A stretch of DNA of 34,615 nt from Desulfuromonadaceae bacterium (GTDB lineage: Bacteria > Desulfobacterota > Desulfuromonadia > Desulfuromonadales > Geopsychrobacteraceae). The notes under the pieces were generated by a model, which saw nothing but the letters and a program-made list of their open reading frames with translations, did no database searches and was not told where the DNA came from. Of the stretch, positions 25,865-34,038 are shown in pieces (positions within the stretch are counted from its first letter, which is position 1; each line of letters begins with the position of its first letter). The stretch lies in NCBI GenBank assembly GCA_016744555.1, contig JADGED010000002.1, forward strand, positions 1 through 34,615. Reading direction: 5' to 3'. The translations under genes were made by a program, and so were the position numbers.

Positions 25865-28033
25865 GTGAATCATCACGCTACCGGAAATCAGGACAAACCT
25901 CTACTAACAACCTTTTTGCAGCAGCTAAACGTGTCCAGACGTCAGCTGTCACTGTACCCCGACGACCATCCACAAATCGCTGCCAGCATTAACAGAACCC
26001 TCGACACCATCAATGAACTATTTCAAGTCAGCCCCACCATTACCCTAGGCATAGCACCAGACGCTATTTTTTATGAAGAATTATGGCTCGATAAAAACGA
26101 TAGGGTTAACCAAGAGTTTGCTGCCTACTTTTCATCTCTTGGGATAGCATCAATCAGCTTTGAAGCTGGTCTCCAAGGGACAGAATTAGTCCGTTTCAAT
26201 CAGCTTCTACGCTCAGACCGCAACACCATTGAATCTTTTGGGGGATTTGACAAACTTCTCGAACAGCAACAAATAAACCACATTTCGGTGGTACCCATAG
26301 ACTACGATGCATTCCAAGCAAGCCACAGTAGCTTCGAAGAGACCGTCTCAAACGGGGAACAATTATGGGAGAATTTCCTCAATGGGCTCCATCAAGGGAT
26401 TCTCGACTTCGGCGACAGCAACTCAACTTGTGATCTCGATTCGGTGGTTGAAATATTTAATGAGAAGTTGGTTGGTAACGAGGTTGAGCGAGCACAATCG
26501 GCACAATCGATCGTCAACTTTATTGATAACAGCATACAAGCAATCGGTAATCATCAAACAACCACAACTATCGACAATAAGCTTATTTCCCTACTAAACA
26601 ATTTATCTGACGAAGCGCAACAAGAATTCCTACACAATGCATTTCAAGCACTCGAACACCATCGTCATGCCGCTCCCGAGATGCTGCAAAAAATCCCATC
26701 ACACCTGCTACAAAACACTATTGCAGGTAAAAACCGACAAGAGCTTAACCTATCGTCAAGGCTATTTGGCTTAATAACAAATCTGGCAGATACATCTAAC
26801 CCTGAACATAATCATAATATAAAAATAAAAACTGCCCCTCTCGCAGAAGATATGATTCGTGCGCGGCTAGATGTTTTATTTAGAGAAGAACAACACGAAT
26901 GCTTCATGCCGAACAACTATCAGGCAGCACTGCAGAGTCTTCTAAATATAGATGCCATCAGTACCATCCCCGATGATGAAAAAGAAAAATTAAAACAGCA
27001 GATTGAACATCAATCAGTTGAACATAATTGTGCTGCTATTATTTTTGAGTTATTGGAAGATAAAATCGATCCTGACCAAGAAGTTTCAATCCAACAAAAC
27101 TTGCTTGACCTCTCGAGATTCTTTCTCGATATCGGTGACTTTATAAGTTTGGTAAAAATATACAGCAATTGGCAGAAATACCTTTATAGCGGTACTGCTA
27201 CAGTCTCTATTTTTGATGAAAAAGTTTTAGCAAACCACTGCCAACTAACTTTTTTAACCGAAGTGCTGGATGCTACGGACATCTGGGAAGAAGATAAGCA
27301 ACCTGATATTGCAGCGTATATAACTTGCGTTGGGGAGCCCTATAGTGACCTGCTAATCGAACGTCTTGGACTTGCTTCAACTTGGGAAGAAAGAAAGTTT
27401 TGGATGCAAACACTTGAAGGGATCGGCTGTGATGCTAAGCAAATGATAATTAACTCCCTTGGTGATGAACGTTGGTACCTAGTGCGTAACCTACTAAGTA
27501 TTATTGGTAAAAATGTCGATCAGCAGAGCATGAAAAGAATACAAAAACTAACTACACATGAACATCCAAAAGTACGCATTGAAGCCATTAATTGCCTCTT
27601 TTTTTGTAACCCAGCAACAGCTAACCGGTTGCTTCACAACGAACTACAAAGCGACGACCCAGAAGCGCTGTTGGCTGCAGTAGCCATAGCAGACCGAAGT
27701 CAAAGCTTAGAGATTCTCGCTATTCTCCACAAAAATCTAGCTAGTGAACCAGCAGATGCCACCGATCTTGAGATTAAGCGCCAAACAGTCCAAACCTTAA
27801 CCAAGATTAGTCATCGTGACAGCCTACCTATTTTCCGCCGGATCTTATCAAAACAAGGACTATTACCATCAAAACGACGCAAACAATTACAAGTTGATAT
27901 AATTAACCATTTAGCGCTATTTTCTGACCCTGCTGCTGCCAAATTGCTACAAGAGCTAACTACTGGCAAACATAAACGCCTAGCCCTAACAGCACTAGAA
28001 CTTCGAAATAAACAGCTACGAGGGGTACAATGA
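25865..28033 (+). CDS. HEAT-repeat-like protein of unknown function
   Basis: I do not recognise a named family for this 722-residue protein. It has no signal peptide or membrane helix. Residues about 14-118 form a module resembling the N-terminus of the next gene (YPDDHPQ here, YHPEHRQ there; then IT strands and a helix before a Leu-rich stretch). The middle is helical and polar. Residues about 500-720 look like HEAT-type helical pairs (ERWYLVRNLLSIIGK, HPKVRIEAINCLFF). The start is GTG, preceded by GAGGG, and the stop overlaps the next ATG by four bases, so the two proteins are probably made together and may bind each other. A scaffold role for the HD-domain partner is inference. Confidence 0.85.
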   Translation: MNHHATGNQDKPLLTTFLQQLNVSRRQLSLYPDDHPQIAASINRTLDTINELFQVSPTITLGIAPDAIFYEELWLDKNDRVNQEFAAYFSSLGIASISFEAGLQGTELVRFNQLLRSDRNTIESFGGFDKLLEQQQINHISVVPIDYDAFQASHSSFEETVSNGEQLWENFLNGLHQGILDFGDSNSTCDLDSVVEIFNEKLVGNEVERAQSAQSIVNFIDNSIQAIGNHQTTTTIDNKLISLLNNLSDEAQQEFLHNAFQALEHHRHAAPEMLQKIPSHLLQNTIAGKNRQELNLSSRLFGLITNLADTSNPEHNHNIKIKTAPLAEDMIRARLDVLFREEQHECFMPNNYQAALQSLLNIDAISTIPDDEKEKLKQQIEHQSVEHNCAAIIFELLEDKIDPDQEVSIQQNLLDLSRFFLDIGDFISLVKIYSNWQKYLYSGTATVSIFDEKVLANHCQLTFLTEVLDATDIWEEDKQPDIAAYITCVGEPYSDLLIERLGLASTWEERKFWMQTLEGIGCDAKQMIINSLGDERWYLVRNLLSIIGKNVDQQSMKRIQKLTTHEHPKVRIEAINCLFFCNPATANRLLHNELQSDDPEALLAAVAIADRSQSLEILAILHKNLASEPADATDLEIKRQTVQTLTKISHRDSLPIFRRILSKQGLLPSKRRKQLQVDIINHLALFSDPAAAKLLQELTTGKHKRLALTALELRNKQLRGVQ

Positions 28034-29184
28034 TAGTTGACCGCCAAGATCAATTACAAAAGCTAATCAGGCTACTGACTACCGCCGCCGCTAACGCCTC
28101 GCTCTATCACCCTGAACACAGACAGGTTTTGCGTTTAGGTCGTCAAGCACTGAGTGCTCTCCAATTACTATTTAACGTCCATACCGACATCACCATCAAA
28201 GTAATTGACGGGCAACTGATTTTTTCCAACCAACCAGTTGCAGACAACCTAGCCGTTACTCGCTTACTCCAAGCACTAGAACGTAACGGCATAAGTTTTC
28301 TCAAGATCACCCCCGATGTTTATGCCGAGGAACTACTTGGTCTGATAAGTATTTTAAGTAAATCACCAGACAAACAAATCGAATTAAAAGATAGTGAAAA
28401 TATCCATTTTGATCAGGTAGCAATCCGCTTTACCACACCAATAAACCAACAGCTAAGCGGGTTAAATTTAAACGACATTGCTGCCTCCGAAGCTGACCGC
28501 TTCATGGATATTTATCAAACAGTGCGCAGCAGGCAGAAGCTTGAGATAACCGGCATCAATGAAATAGTCAACGGCTTTGTTAATGCGTTTAATTGTCAAA
28601 GCGATGCATTTATGGCAATTGCTCCGCTACGCTCAATGGATGAATATACCTATACTCACTCAACCAACATCTGCATGCTCAACTTGGCTCAAGCTAAAGC
28701 ACTTGGAGTCGAAGGGCAGCTACTTAACGATATTGGTATCGCCGCCATGCTGCACGACGTCGGCAAAATGTTTATTTCTCCTGACATTCTTAGTAAATCA
28801 GCTGAACTAGATGCAGATGAGTGGGAAATTATGCAGCAACACCCACGCCTTGGTGCCGAATACCTTCTTAACACCCCTGGGGTTCCACGCTTAGCCGTTG
28901 TTACTGCCTTTGAGCACCATATGCGTTACGACAACAACGGCTATCCAAAAACTAAAAACAACTGGCAACAACATATATGTTCATACATGACTGCCATTTC
29001 CGATACCTACGACGCTATGCGAACTCATCGTAGCTACGAAGAATCTCTTGATACTAACCAAATCTTTTCCATCATGCTCGAGCTCGCAGGCAACAAACTA
29101 CACCCCCGCTTAACCTATAATTTTTTGCAAATTCTGAGCGAACGGGATATAACCAGCGGGCCTAGCAATTATTCAGCAGTGTAA
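28030..29184 (+). CDS. HD-GYP-like phosphodiesterase with novel N-terminal module
   Basis: The 384-residue protein has an N-terminal module (about 10-112) shared with the upstream HEAT-like protein, and a C-terminal HD-GYP-like domain (about 175-370). Recognisable metal and signature residues are His210 (YTHST), His242-Asp243-Val-Gly-Lys246, His271, His296-His297, the GYP triplet 304-306 and Asp325 (SDTYDAM). The classic HHExxDGxGYP reads HHMRYDNNGYP, so the Glu after HH is Met and DG is DN. It may degrade cyclic di-GMP or have shifted activity. No receiver or sensor domain of known type is present, so the N-terminal module or the partner protein may supply the input. Confidence 0.87.
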   Translation: MIVDRQDQLQKLIRLLTTAAANASLYHPEHRQVLRLGRQALSALQLLFNVHTDITIKVIDGQLIFSNQPVADNLAVTRLLQALERNGISFLKITPDVYAEELLGLISILSKSPDKQIELKDSENIHFDQVAIRFTTPINQQLSGLNLNDIAASEADRFMDIYQTVRSRQKLEITGINEIVNGFVNAFNCQSDAFMAIAPLRSMDEYTYTHSTNICMLNLAQAKALGVEGQLLNDIGIAAMLHDVGKMFISPDILSKSAELDADEWEIMQQHPRLGAEYLLNTPGVPRLAVVTAFEHHMRYDNNGYPKTKNNWQQHICSYMTAISDTYDAMRTHRSYEESLDTNQIFSIMLELAGNKLHPRLTYNFLQILSERDITSGPSNYSAV

Positions 29185-29246
29185 AACTAAACGTTAAATC
29201 ATCGATTTGCATTTTAAATCAGACCCACAACAAGGATTTATATCTA

Positions 29247-30923
29247 ATGAGTGAAGATACAAAAAAAATCATCTATTCGATGATGCGAGTCAGCAAAAGC
29301 TACAACAAGCAACCCATTATCAAAGATATTTCCCTCTCCTATTTTTACGGGGCCAAAATCGGAGTCCTTGGCCTTAACGGTTCAGGTAAATCGACCCTGT
29401 TAAAAATTATGGCTGGGGTGGATAAAGATTTCAACGGTGAGGCGGCACTATCAGAAGGGTACAGTGTTGGCTACCTAGAACAGGAACCACAGCTTGACGA
29501 CAGTAAAACTGTTCGTGAAACGGTCAAAGAAGGGGTGCAAGAGACGGTAGACCTCCTCGCCGAATTCGAAGAGATCAACAACGCCTTTGCCGATCCAGAT
29601 TGCGACATGGACAAGCTTTTGGCACGCCAAGCAATAGTGCAAGACAAACTTGATGCCAGCGATGCGTGGGACCTTGATTCTCGCCTTGAGCTGGCCGAAG
29701 AAGCTTTGCGTTGTCCTCCACCAGAGACATCCATCAAGTTTCTTTCTGGCGGTGAAAAAAGGCGGGTCGCACTATGTCGCCTCTTGCTGCGTAAACCAGA
29801 TATTCTTCTTCTGGATGAGCCAACTAACCACCTCGACGCCGAAACGGTTGCTTGGTTGGAACAACACCTACAGCGCTACCCAGGTACCGTTATTGCGGTA
29901 ACTCACGATCGTTACTTTCTCGACAATGTTGCCGGATGGATTTTAGAGCTTGACCGTGGCCACGGCATTCCATGGCAAGGGAACTACTCCAGTTGGTTGG
30001 AGCAAAAACAAGAACGGCTTCGCCAAGAGGAAAAATCGGAGAGTAAACGGCAACAAACACTGCAGCGTGAGCTTGAGTGGATTAAGATGTCACCCAAAGG
30101 GCGACGGACAAAATCGCAAGCAAGAATTAACTCTTACGAAGAATTACTCGGTAATGCTGGACTAGAAAAAGAAAAAACGTTGGAACTCTACATCCCAGCA
30201 GGTCCACGCCTGGGTGGAGTTGTCATTGAAGCACAAGGGGTAAGTAAAGGTTTTGAGGATCGGCTACTTATTGACAACCTCGACTTCAACCTTCCAGCCG
30301 GTGGTATCGTAGGGGTTATTGGTCCTAACGGAGCGGGTAAATCGACCCTATTTAATATGATTACCGGCAAAGAAAAGGCTGACAGTGGTGATTTCAAGGT
30401 AGGTGAGACAGTTCAGCTTGGATACGTCGATCAAAGCCGTACCTTAGATGGTGATAAAACAATTTGGGAAGAGGTCACCAATGGGCAAGACATGCTACAA
30501 GTTGGCGGACAATCGGTAAATTCACGTGCCTATGTCGCCCGGTTTAATTTTTCTGGCAGCGATCAACAGAAAAAAGTTGGGGTTCTCTCCGGTGGCGAAC
30601 GCAACCGAGTTCATTTGGCCAAAATGTTACGTGAAGAGGCTAATGTCCTCCTCCTTGATGAGCCAACCAATGACCTTGATGTTAATACCATGCGCGCCCT
30701 TGAAGAGGGTCTGGAAAACTTTGGTGGTTGCGCCGTAGTCATAAGTCACGACCGCTGGTTCCTAGATCGCATCGCCACCCACATTATCGCTTTTGAAGGT
30801 GATTCACAGGTAGTTTGGTTTACCGGTAACTATTCAGAATATGAAGAAGACCGCAAACGCCGCCTAGGTAAAGTTGCCGACCAACCACACAGAATTAGAT
30901 ACCGGTCACTAACCCGACAGTAG
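29247..30923 (+). CDS. ettA: Energy-dependent translational throttle protein EttA (ABC-F)
   Basis: EttA is a ribosome-bound ABC-F ATPase that gates entry into elongation according to ATP/ADP. The 558-residue protein has two ABC domains: Walker A GLNGSGKST and GPNGAGKST, signatures LSGGEKRRVAL and LSGGERNRVHL, and Walker B LLLDEPTNHLD and LLLDEPTNDLD. The arm insertion between the first Walker A and first signature and the inter-domain linker with PKGRRTKSQARI are present, and length matches E. coli EttA (555). An AAGGA site lies upstream of the ATG. It is 62 bases after the HD-GYP-like gene and may share its transcript. Confidence 0.96.
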   Translation: MSEDTKKIIYSMMRVSKSYNKQPIIKDISLSYFYGAKIGVLGLNGSGKSTLLKIMAGVDKDFNGEAALSEGYSVGYLEQEPQLDDSKTVRETVKEGVQETVDLLAEFEEINNAFADPDCDMDKLLARQAIVQDKLDASDAWDLDSRLELAEEALRCPPPETSIKFLSGGEKRRVALCRLLLRKPDILLLDEPTNHLDAETVAWLEQHLQRYPGTVIAVTHDRYFLDNVAGWILELDRGHGIPWQGNYSSWLEQKQERLRQEEKSESKRQQTLQRELEWIKMSPKGRRTKSQARINSYEELLGNAGLEKEKTLELYIPAGPRLGGVVIEAQGVSKGFEDRLLIDNLDFNLPAGGIVGVIGPNGAGKSTLFNMITGKEKADSGDFKVGETVQLGYVDQSRTLDGDKTIWEEVTNGQDMLQVGGQSVNSRAYVARFNFSGSDQQKKVGVLSGGERNRVHLAKMLREEANVLLLDEPTNDLDVNTMRALEEGLENFGGCAVVISHDRWFLDRIATHIIAFEGDSQVVWFTGNYSEYEEDRKRRLGKVADQPHRIRYRSLTRQ

Positions 30924-30981
30924 CAATATATCGAAGCTGGGTGATTTTGACTTTTATCCCGTGTGACGCTGCCGAAATGAA

Positions 30982-31056
30982 ACAACTGATTTGAGAATAA
31001 GAGCGGCAAATGTTTGAGGCGTTAGCCGAGTTTTTGCCGCTCCTCAAAGCAGTTGT
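30982..31056. repeat. Long imperfect hairpin (75 bases)
   Basis: ACAACTGATTTGAG (30982-30995) pairs with CTCAAAGCAGTTGT (31043-31056) with one mismatch. Inside it GAGCGGCAAA (31001-31010) pairs perfectly with TTTGCCGCTC (31033-31042). A 5-base bulge separates the stems on one side, and the 22-base apical loop has a small GGC/GCC pairing. The total of about 23 paired positions is far beyond chance for a random gap. Confidence 0.75.
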
Positions 31057-31069
31057 GTAATGGAGGGAA

Positions 31070-31165
31070 TCCGCCAACGGCGGACAAGGAGGTCGGGCAC
31101 CTTTTTCTGCATACTCTTTTGTGGTGTACAAAAGAGTATGACGACGTGCGGGGGCGTAACCCCGC
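31070..31165. repeat. Three further short palindromes
   Basis: TCCGCC-AAC-GGCGGA lies at 31070-31084. CATACTCTTTTGT (31110-31122) pairs perfectly with ACAAAAGAGTATG (31128-31140) over 13 bp with a 5-base loop. GCGGGG (31148-31153) pairs with CCCCGC (31160-31165). They follow the long hairpin closely, which suggests one structured element resembling an interspersed palindromic repeat. Confidence 0.7.
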
Positions 31166-31224
31166 GACCTTATTGGTTACAAACCAGCATTACGAATACA
31201 CGCAACACAGTACAGTCCCATAGA

Positions 31225-32283
31225 TCAATCATCTTCCACCATTCTCCACGCTTCCGCAACCAAGGCATCAGCTAACTCACTTTGCGGCACTTTACGCACC
31301 ACTTCTCCATGACGGAACAAAATACCCTGCCCCACCCCGCCAGCAATACCGAGATCTGCTTCTCGCGCTTCACCGGGGCCATTTACCACACAACCCATAA
31401 CAGCAATAGTCAACGGCTGTGGTAAATCTTGCAAGCGCTGTTCAACCTCTTCGGCAACAGCGATTAACTCAATTTGGCAGCGGCCGCAAGTAGGACAACT
31501 TATAAAAACCGGCCCTTTTTCCCGCAGCTGTAAACTTTTTAGGATCTCCCAACCAACACGGACTTCATCCACCGGATCGCCGGTCAACGAAACCCGCAAA
31601 GTGTCACCAATGCCGTCGTACAGCAGCGCCCCAAGACCTATGGCACTTTTTATCGTACCGCTCCAAGTTGTTCCCGCCTCGGTAACCCCAATATGCAATG
31701 GATAATCTACCTGCTCTGCCAACAACCTATAAGCATCAACCGTTCTGCCAATATCTGAAGCTTTCAAGCTAACTTTTATCGCATTATAATTGAGATCTTC
31801 GAGAATCCGAATATGTCCCAACGCACTTTCTACCATCGCTTCAGCTGTCGGATGACCATACTTCTGCAGCAACTCTCGCTCTAACGAACCAGCATTAACC
31901 CCAATCCTAATTGGTATCTGCTGCTCCGAACAAGCCTTCACAACCTCTTCCACTTTCCAGCGTTCCCCGATGTTCCCGGGATTTAAACGTAATCCATCTA
32001 CACCATGATCAACAGCGGTTAAAGCAAGTTGATAATCAAAATGGATATCGGCAATCAAGGGGATATGACACCCTTGCTTGATTTTACCCAACGCCATTGC
32101 CGCATCCATATCTGGCACGGCACAACGGATAATTTCACATTTAGCCTCTTCCAAAGCGGCTATCTGTGCCAAGGTAGCAGTAACATCACGAGTATCGGTA
32201 CTACACATGGACTGCACCCTAACAGGAGCATCGCCGCCAATAGTAAGATTGCCCAATTTTATTTGTCTAGTTTTATGACGCAA
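31225..32283 (-). CDS. ispG: 4-hydroxy-3-methylbut-2-enyl diphosphate synthase (IspG/GcpE)
   Basis: IspG performs the penultimate step of the MEP isoprenoid pathway, converting MEcPP to HMBPP with a 4Fe-4S cluster. The 352-residue protein has the TIM-barrel half, then the cluster motif SCPTCGRCQ (Cys263, Cys266) and VMGCVVNGPGEA (Cys298, Glu305), all ligands present. It is slightly shorter than the E. coli enzyme (372). The start is TTG at 32283; an ideal AAGGAGAG site seven bases upstream supports it, and no in-frame ATG offers an alternative. Confidence 0.96.
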   Translation of the reverse strand: MRHKTRQIKLGNLTIGGDAPVRVQSMCSTDTRDVTATLAQIAALEEAKCEIIRCAVPDMDAAMALGKIKQGCHIPLIADIHFDYQLALTAVDHGVDGLRLNPGNIGERWKVEEVVKACSEQQIPIRIGVNAGSLERELLQKYGHPTAEAMVESALGHIRILEDLNYNAIKVSLKASDIGRTVDAYRLLAEQVDYPLHIGVTEAGTTWSGTIKSAIGLGALLYDGIGDTLRVSLTGDPVDEVRVGWEILKSLQLREKGPVFISCPTCGRCQIELIAVAEEVEQRLQDLPQPLTIAVMGCVVNGPGEAREADLGIAGGVGQGILFRHGEVVRKVPQSELADALVAEAWRMVEDD

Positions 32284-32503
32284 GAGTTTCTCTCCTTGGC
32301 ATTATTTATTTTAAATTTCTCTGCCGCAGTCTAGCCAAGTTTATGGTTATGGGCAAGCTTCGTTCAAACAGTAAAAATAGATAATCATATCTGGTTTGAC
32401 ACAGTCTTCGAGCAAGGGTACTCTGCGCAACAAATTCACTCAACTTTCTATAATCGATAAACTTGATTATAAAATACTACTTATATAGATAAAGAATATA
32501 AAT
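32284..32503. promoter_or_regulatory. Divergent promoter region between ispG and the rRNA methyltransferase
   Basis: On the plus strand a perfect TTGACA (32396-32401) is followed 17 bases later by TACTCT (32419-32424), and a separate perfect TATAAT lies at 32449-32454, about 50 bases before the ATG at 32504. Either could serve the methyltransferase gene. For ispG only an AT-rich stretch was seen. No gene or dyad was found in the rest. Confidence 0.45.
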
Positions 32504-33886
32504 ATGAAAAAGCAGCAAAAAAAGAAATCCCTACCTAAGCAACAAGCTGAAACCCTAAAATTAACCATCGATTCCCTCGACAATGATGGAATTGGCTTGG
32601 CTCCGCACGAAAAACATACCGCGGTGATCCAAGGAGCCTTTCCCGGCGAAACAGTTATTGCCGAAGTTGAACATACAGGCAGAACCCATATGTTCACTAA
32701 ACTGCGCAAAGTTCTACGTAATGCCCCGCAGCGGACAACCAATATTGCCTGCAAGGTTGAGCGTGATTGCCTTGGTTGTCCATTAATCGGCATGAAATAT
32801 GGAGATCAACTATTATTCAAACAGCAACGGGTAGCTAACGCACTAAAAGAGCAAGGTTTACTTGATGAGGTAACCGTACCACCGGTGCTCCCTGCAGAAG
32901 CACCATTTGGTTATCGCGCCAGCGCAAAGCTTACCTTTGCACGCAATAGAGATAAAGTCCTTATCGGTCTATATAAGCGTGGCACCCACGAAGTTATTGA
33001 TAGCCCAGACTGTCCGGTTCACCATCCACTAATAAATAAAATTGTTGCGGTTGTACGTGACGAGGTCCAACGACAGGGAATCTCAGTATACAACCCTAAA
33101 CATCAGCGCGGACTCCTGCGTTACTTGTTGGTTCGTGTGAGCCCAACCAGTGGGAAAGCATTAGTAACATTTGTAAGTAACTTTTACGATTTACAACAAC
33201 TGCCCAAGCTAGCAAAATGGCTAACTCGTAAAGTTCCAGAAGTAATTGGGGTTCATCAAAATATCAATAGCTCTACCGGCAACGTTATTATGGGGGACAA
33301 AACCGTCAAACTTCTTGGGCTACCAGACCTCATAGAAACTTGCGGAGCAGTACGCTTAAGAATTGCACCAGAATCTTTTTTTCAAATCAACACCCTGCAA
33401 GCAGCGAACATTTATGCACTGGTTCGCAAGTGGGCAAATTTGAGCAAGCAAGATGCAGCCATTGATCTCTATTGTGGAATTGGGGGTATTGCCTTACATT
33501 TAGGCAAAGATGCTTGGCAGGTTGAGGGTATTGAATATGTAAAGGAAGCCGTACGCAATGCGGCAGAAAATGCGCAACTAAATAAAATCAATAACTGCCG
33601 TTTCTTTGCTGGCGACGCAGCAGAAGAGCTACAAAAGCATGCGGGACAAAAACCGTTAGCACTGGTAACCGTAAATCCCCCCCGCAAAGGCTGTGAAGAA
33701 GAAGTATTACAAACCCTTAGTGAGCTCAGGCCCAAGCAAATTATTTACGTCTCGTGTGATCCAGACAGCTTGTGCCGAGATTTAAAAATATTGATCAACA
33801 ATGGCTATAAAATAAAACAATTACAACCCGTCGATATGTTCCCACAAACGTCACACATAGAAACAGTAGTACAACTAAGCCGCTAA
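32504..33886 (+). CDS. rlmD: 23S rRNA (uracil-5-)-methyltransferase, RlmD/TrmA family
   Basis: These enzymes methylate C5 of a uridine in 23S rRNA using S-adenosylmethionine. The 460-residue protein starts with a Lys-rich tail, then a TRAM RNA-binding domain (about 14-75). The 4Fe-4S cysteines follow in CxxxxxCxxC spacing (Cys83, Cys89, Cys92, with Cys170 later), and the methyltransferase domain carries DLYCGIGGIALHLG, NPPRKGC, and the nucleophile motif YVSCDPDSLCRD, ending MFPQTSHIETVVQL. All active-site parts are present. The family also includes RlmC and dual-site RlmCD enzymes, so the target base is not certain. The ribosome site is poor. Confidence 0.88.
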   Translation: MKKQQKKKSLPKQQAETLKLTIDSLDNDGIGLAPHEKHTAVIQGAFPGETVIAEVEHTGRTHMFTKLRKVLRNAPQRTTNIACKVERDCLGCPLIGMKYGDQLLFKQQRVANALKEQGLLDEVTVPPVLPAEAPFGYRASAKLTFARNRDKVLIGLYKRGTHEVIDSPDCPVHHPLINKIVAVVRDEVQRQGISVYNPKHQRGLLRYLLVRVSPTSGKALVTFVSNFYDLQQLPKLAKWLTRKVPEVIGVHQNINSSTGNVIMGDKTVKLLGLPDLIETCGAVRLRIAPESFFQINTLQAANIYALVRKWANLSKQDAAIDLYCGIGGIALHLGKDAWQVEGIEYVKEAVRNAAENAQLNKINNCRFFAGDAAEELQKHAGQKPLALVTVNPPRKGCEEEVLQTLSELRPKQIIYVSCDPDSLCRDLKILINNGYKIKQLQPVDMFPQTSHIETVVQLSR

Positions 33887-33948
33887 GGAAGGAAAACTAT
33901 TCCTTATCTTTATCACATGGAAAACCACCAAAATTAAAAATTCTTACA

Positions 33949-33987
33949 AAAAACGGGATCCCTGTTCTTACAGGAGATCCCGTTTTT
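33949..33987. terminator. Two-way intrinsic terminator between rlmD and the LysR gene
   Basis: AAAAACGGGATC plus CCTG (33949-33964) pairs with CAGG plus, after one bulged A, GATCCCGTTTTT (33971-33987), around a 6-base loop. The flanking A-run and T-run give a U-tail in both directions, fitting the convergent genes on either side. Confidence 0.9.
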
Positions 33988-34038
33988 AAATAAACGACAC
34001 TTACTAAGCTATCGCCTAAACCTTTAAAACTGTATCTA

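Larger units (their letters stand above)
30924..31224. other. Gene-free gap rich in palindromes after ettA
   Basis: This 301-base gap lies between the convergent ends of ettA and ispG. It holds at least four inverted repeats between 30982 and 31165, and its GC content looks higher than the neighbouring coding DNA. Open frames on both strands cross these palindromes and have no family features, so I do not call a protein here. No plain stem-plus-T-run terminator was seen for either gene. Confidence 0.7.

Noticed and set aside
30895..31275. Open frames on both strands across the ettA-ispG gap (78 and 71 codons)
   Set aside because: They cross several palindromes, have no family features, and one runs into the ettA end; they look like by-products of the structured element.
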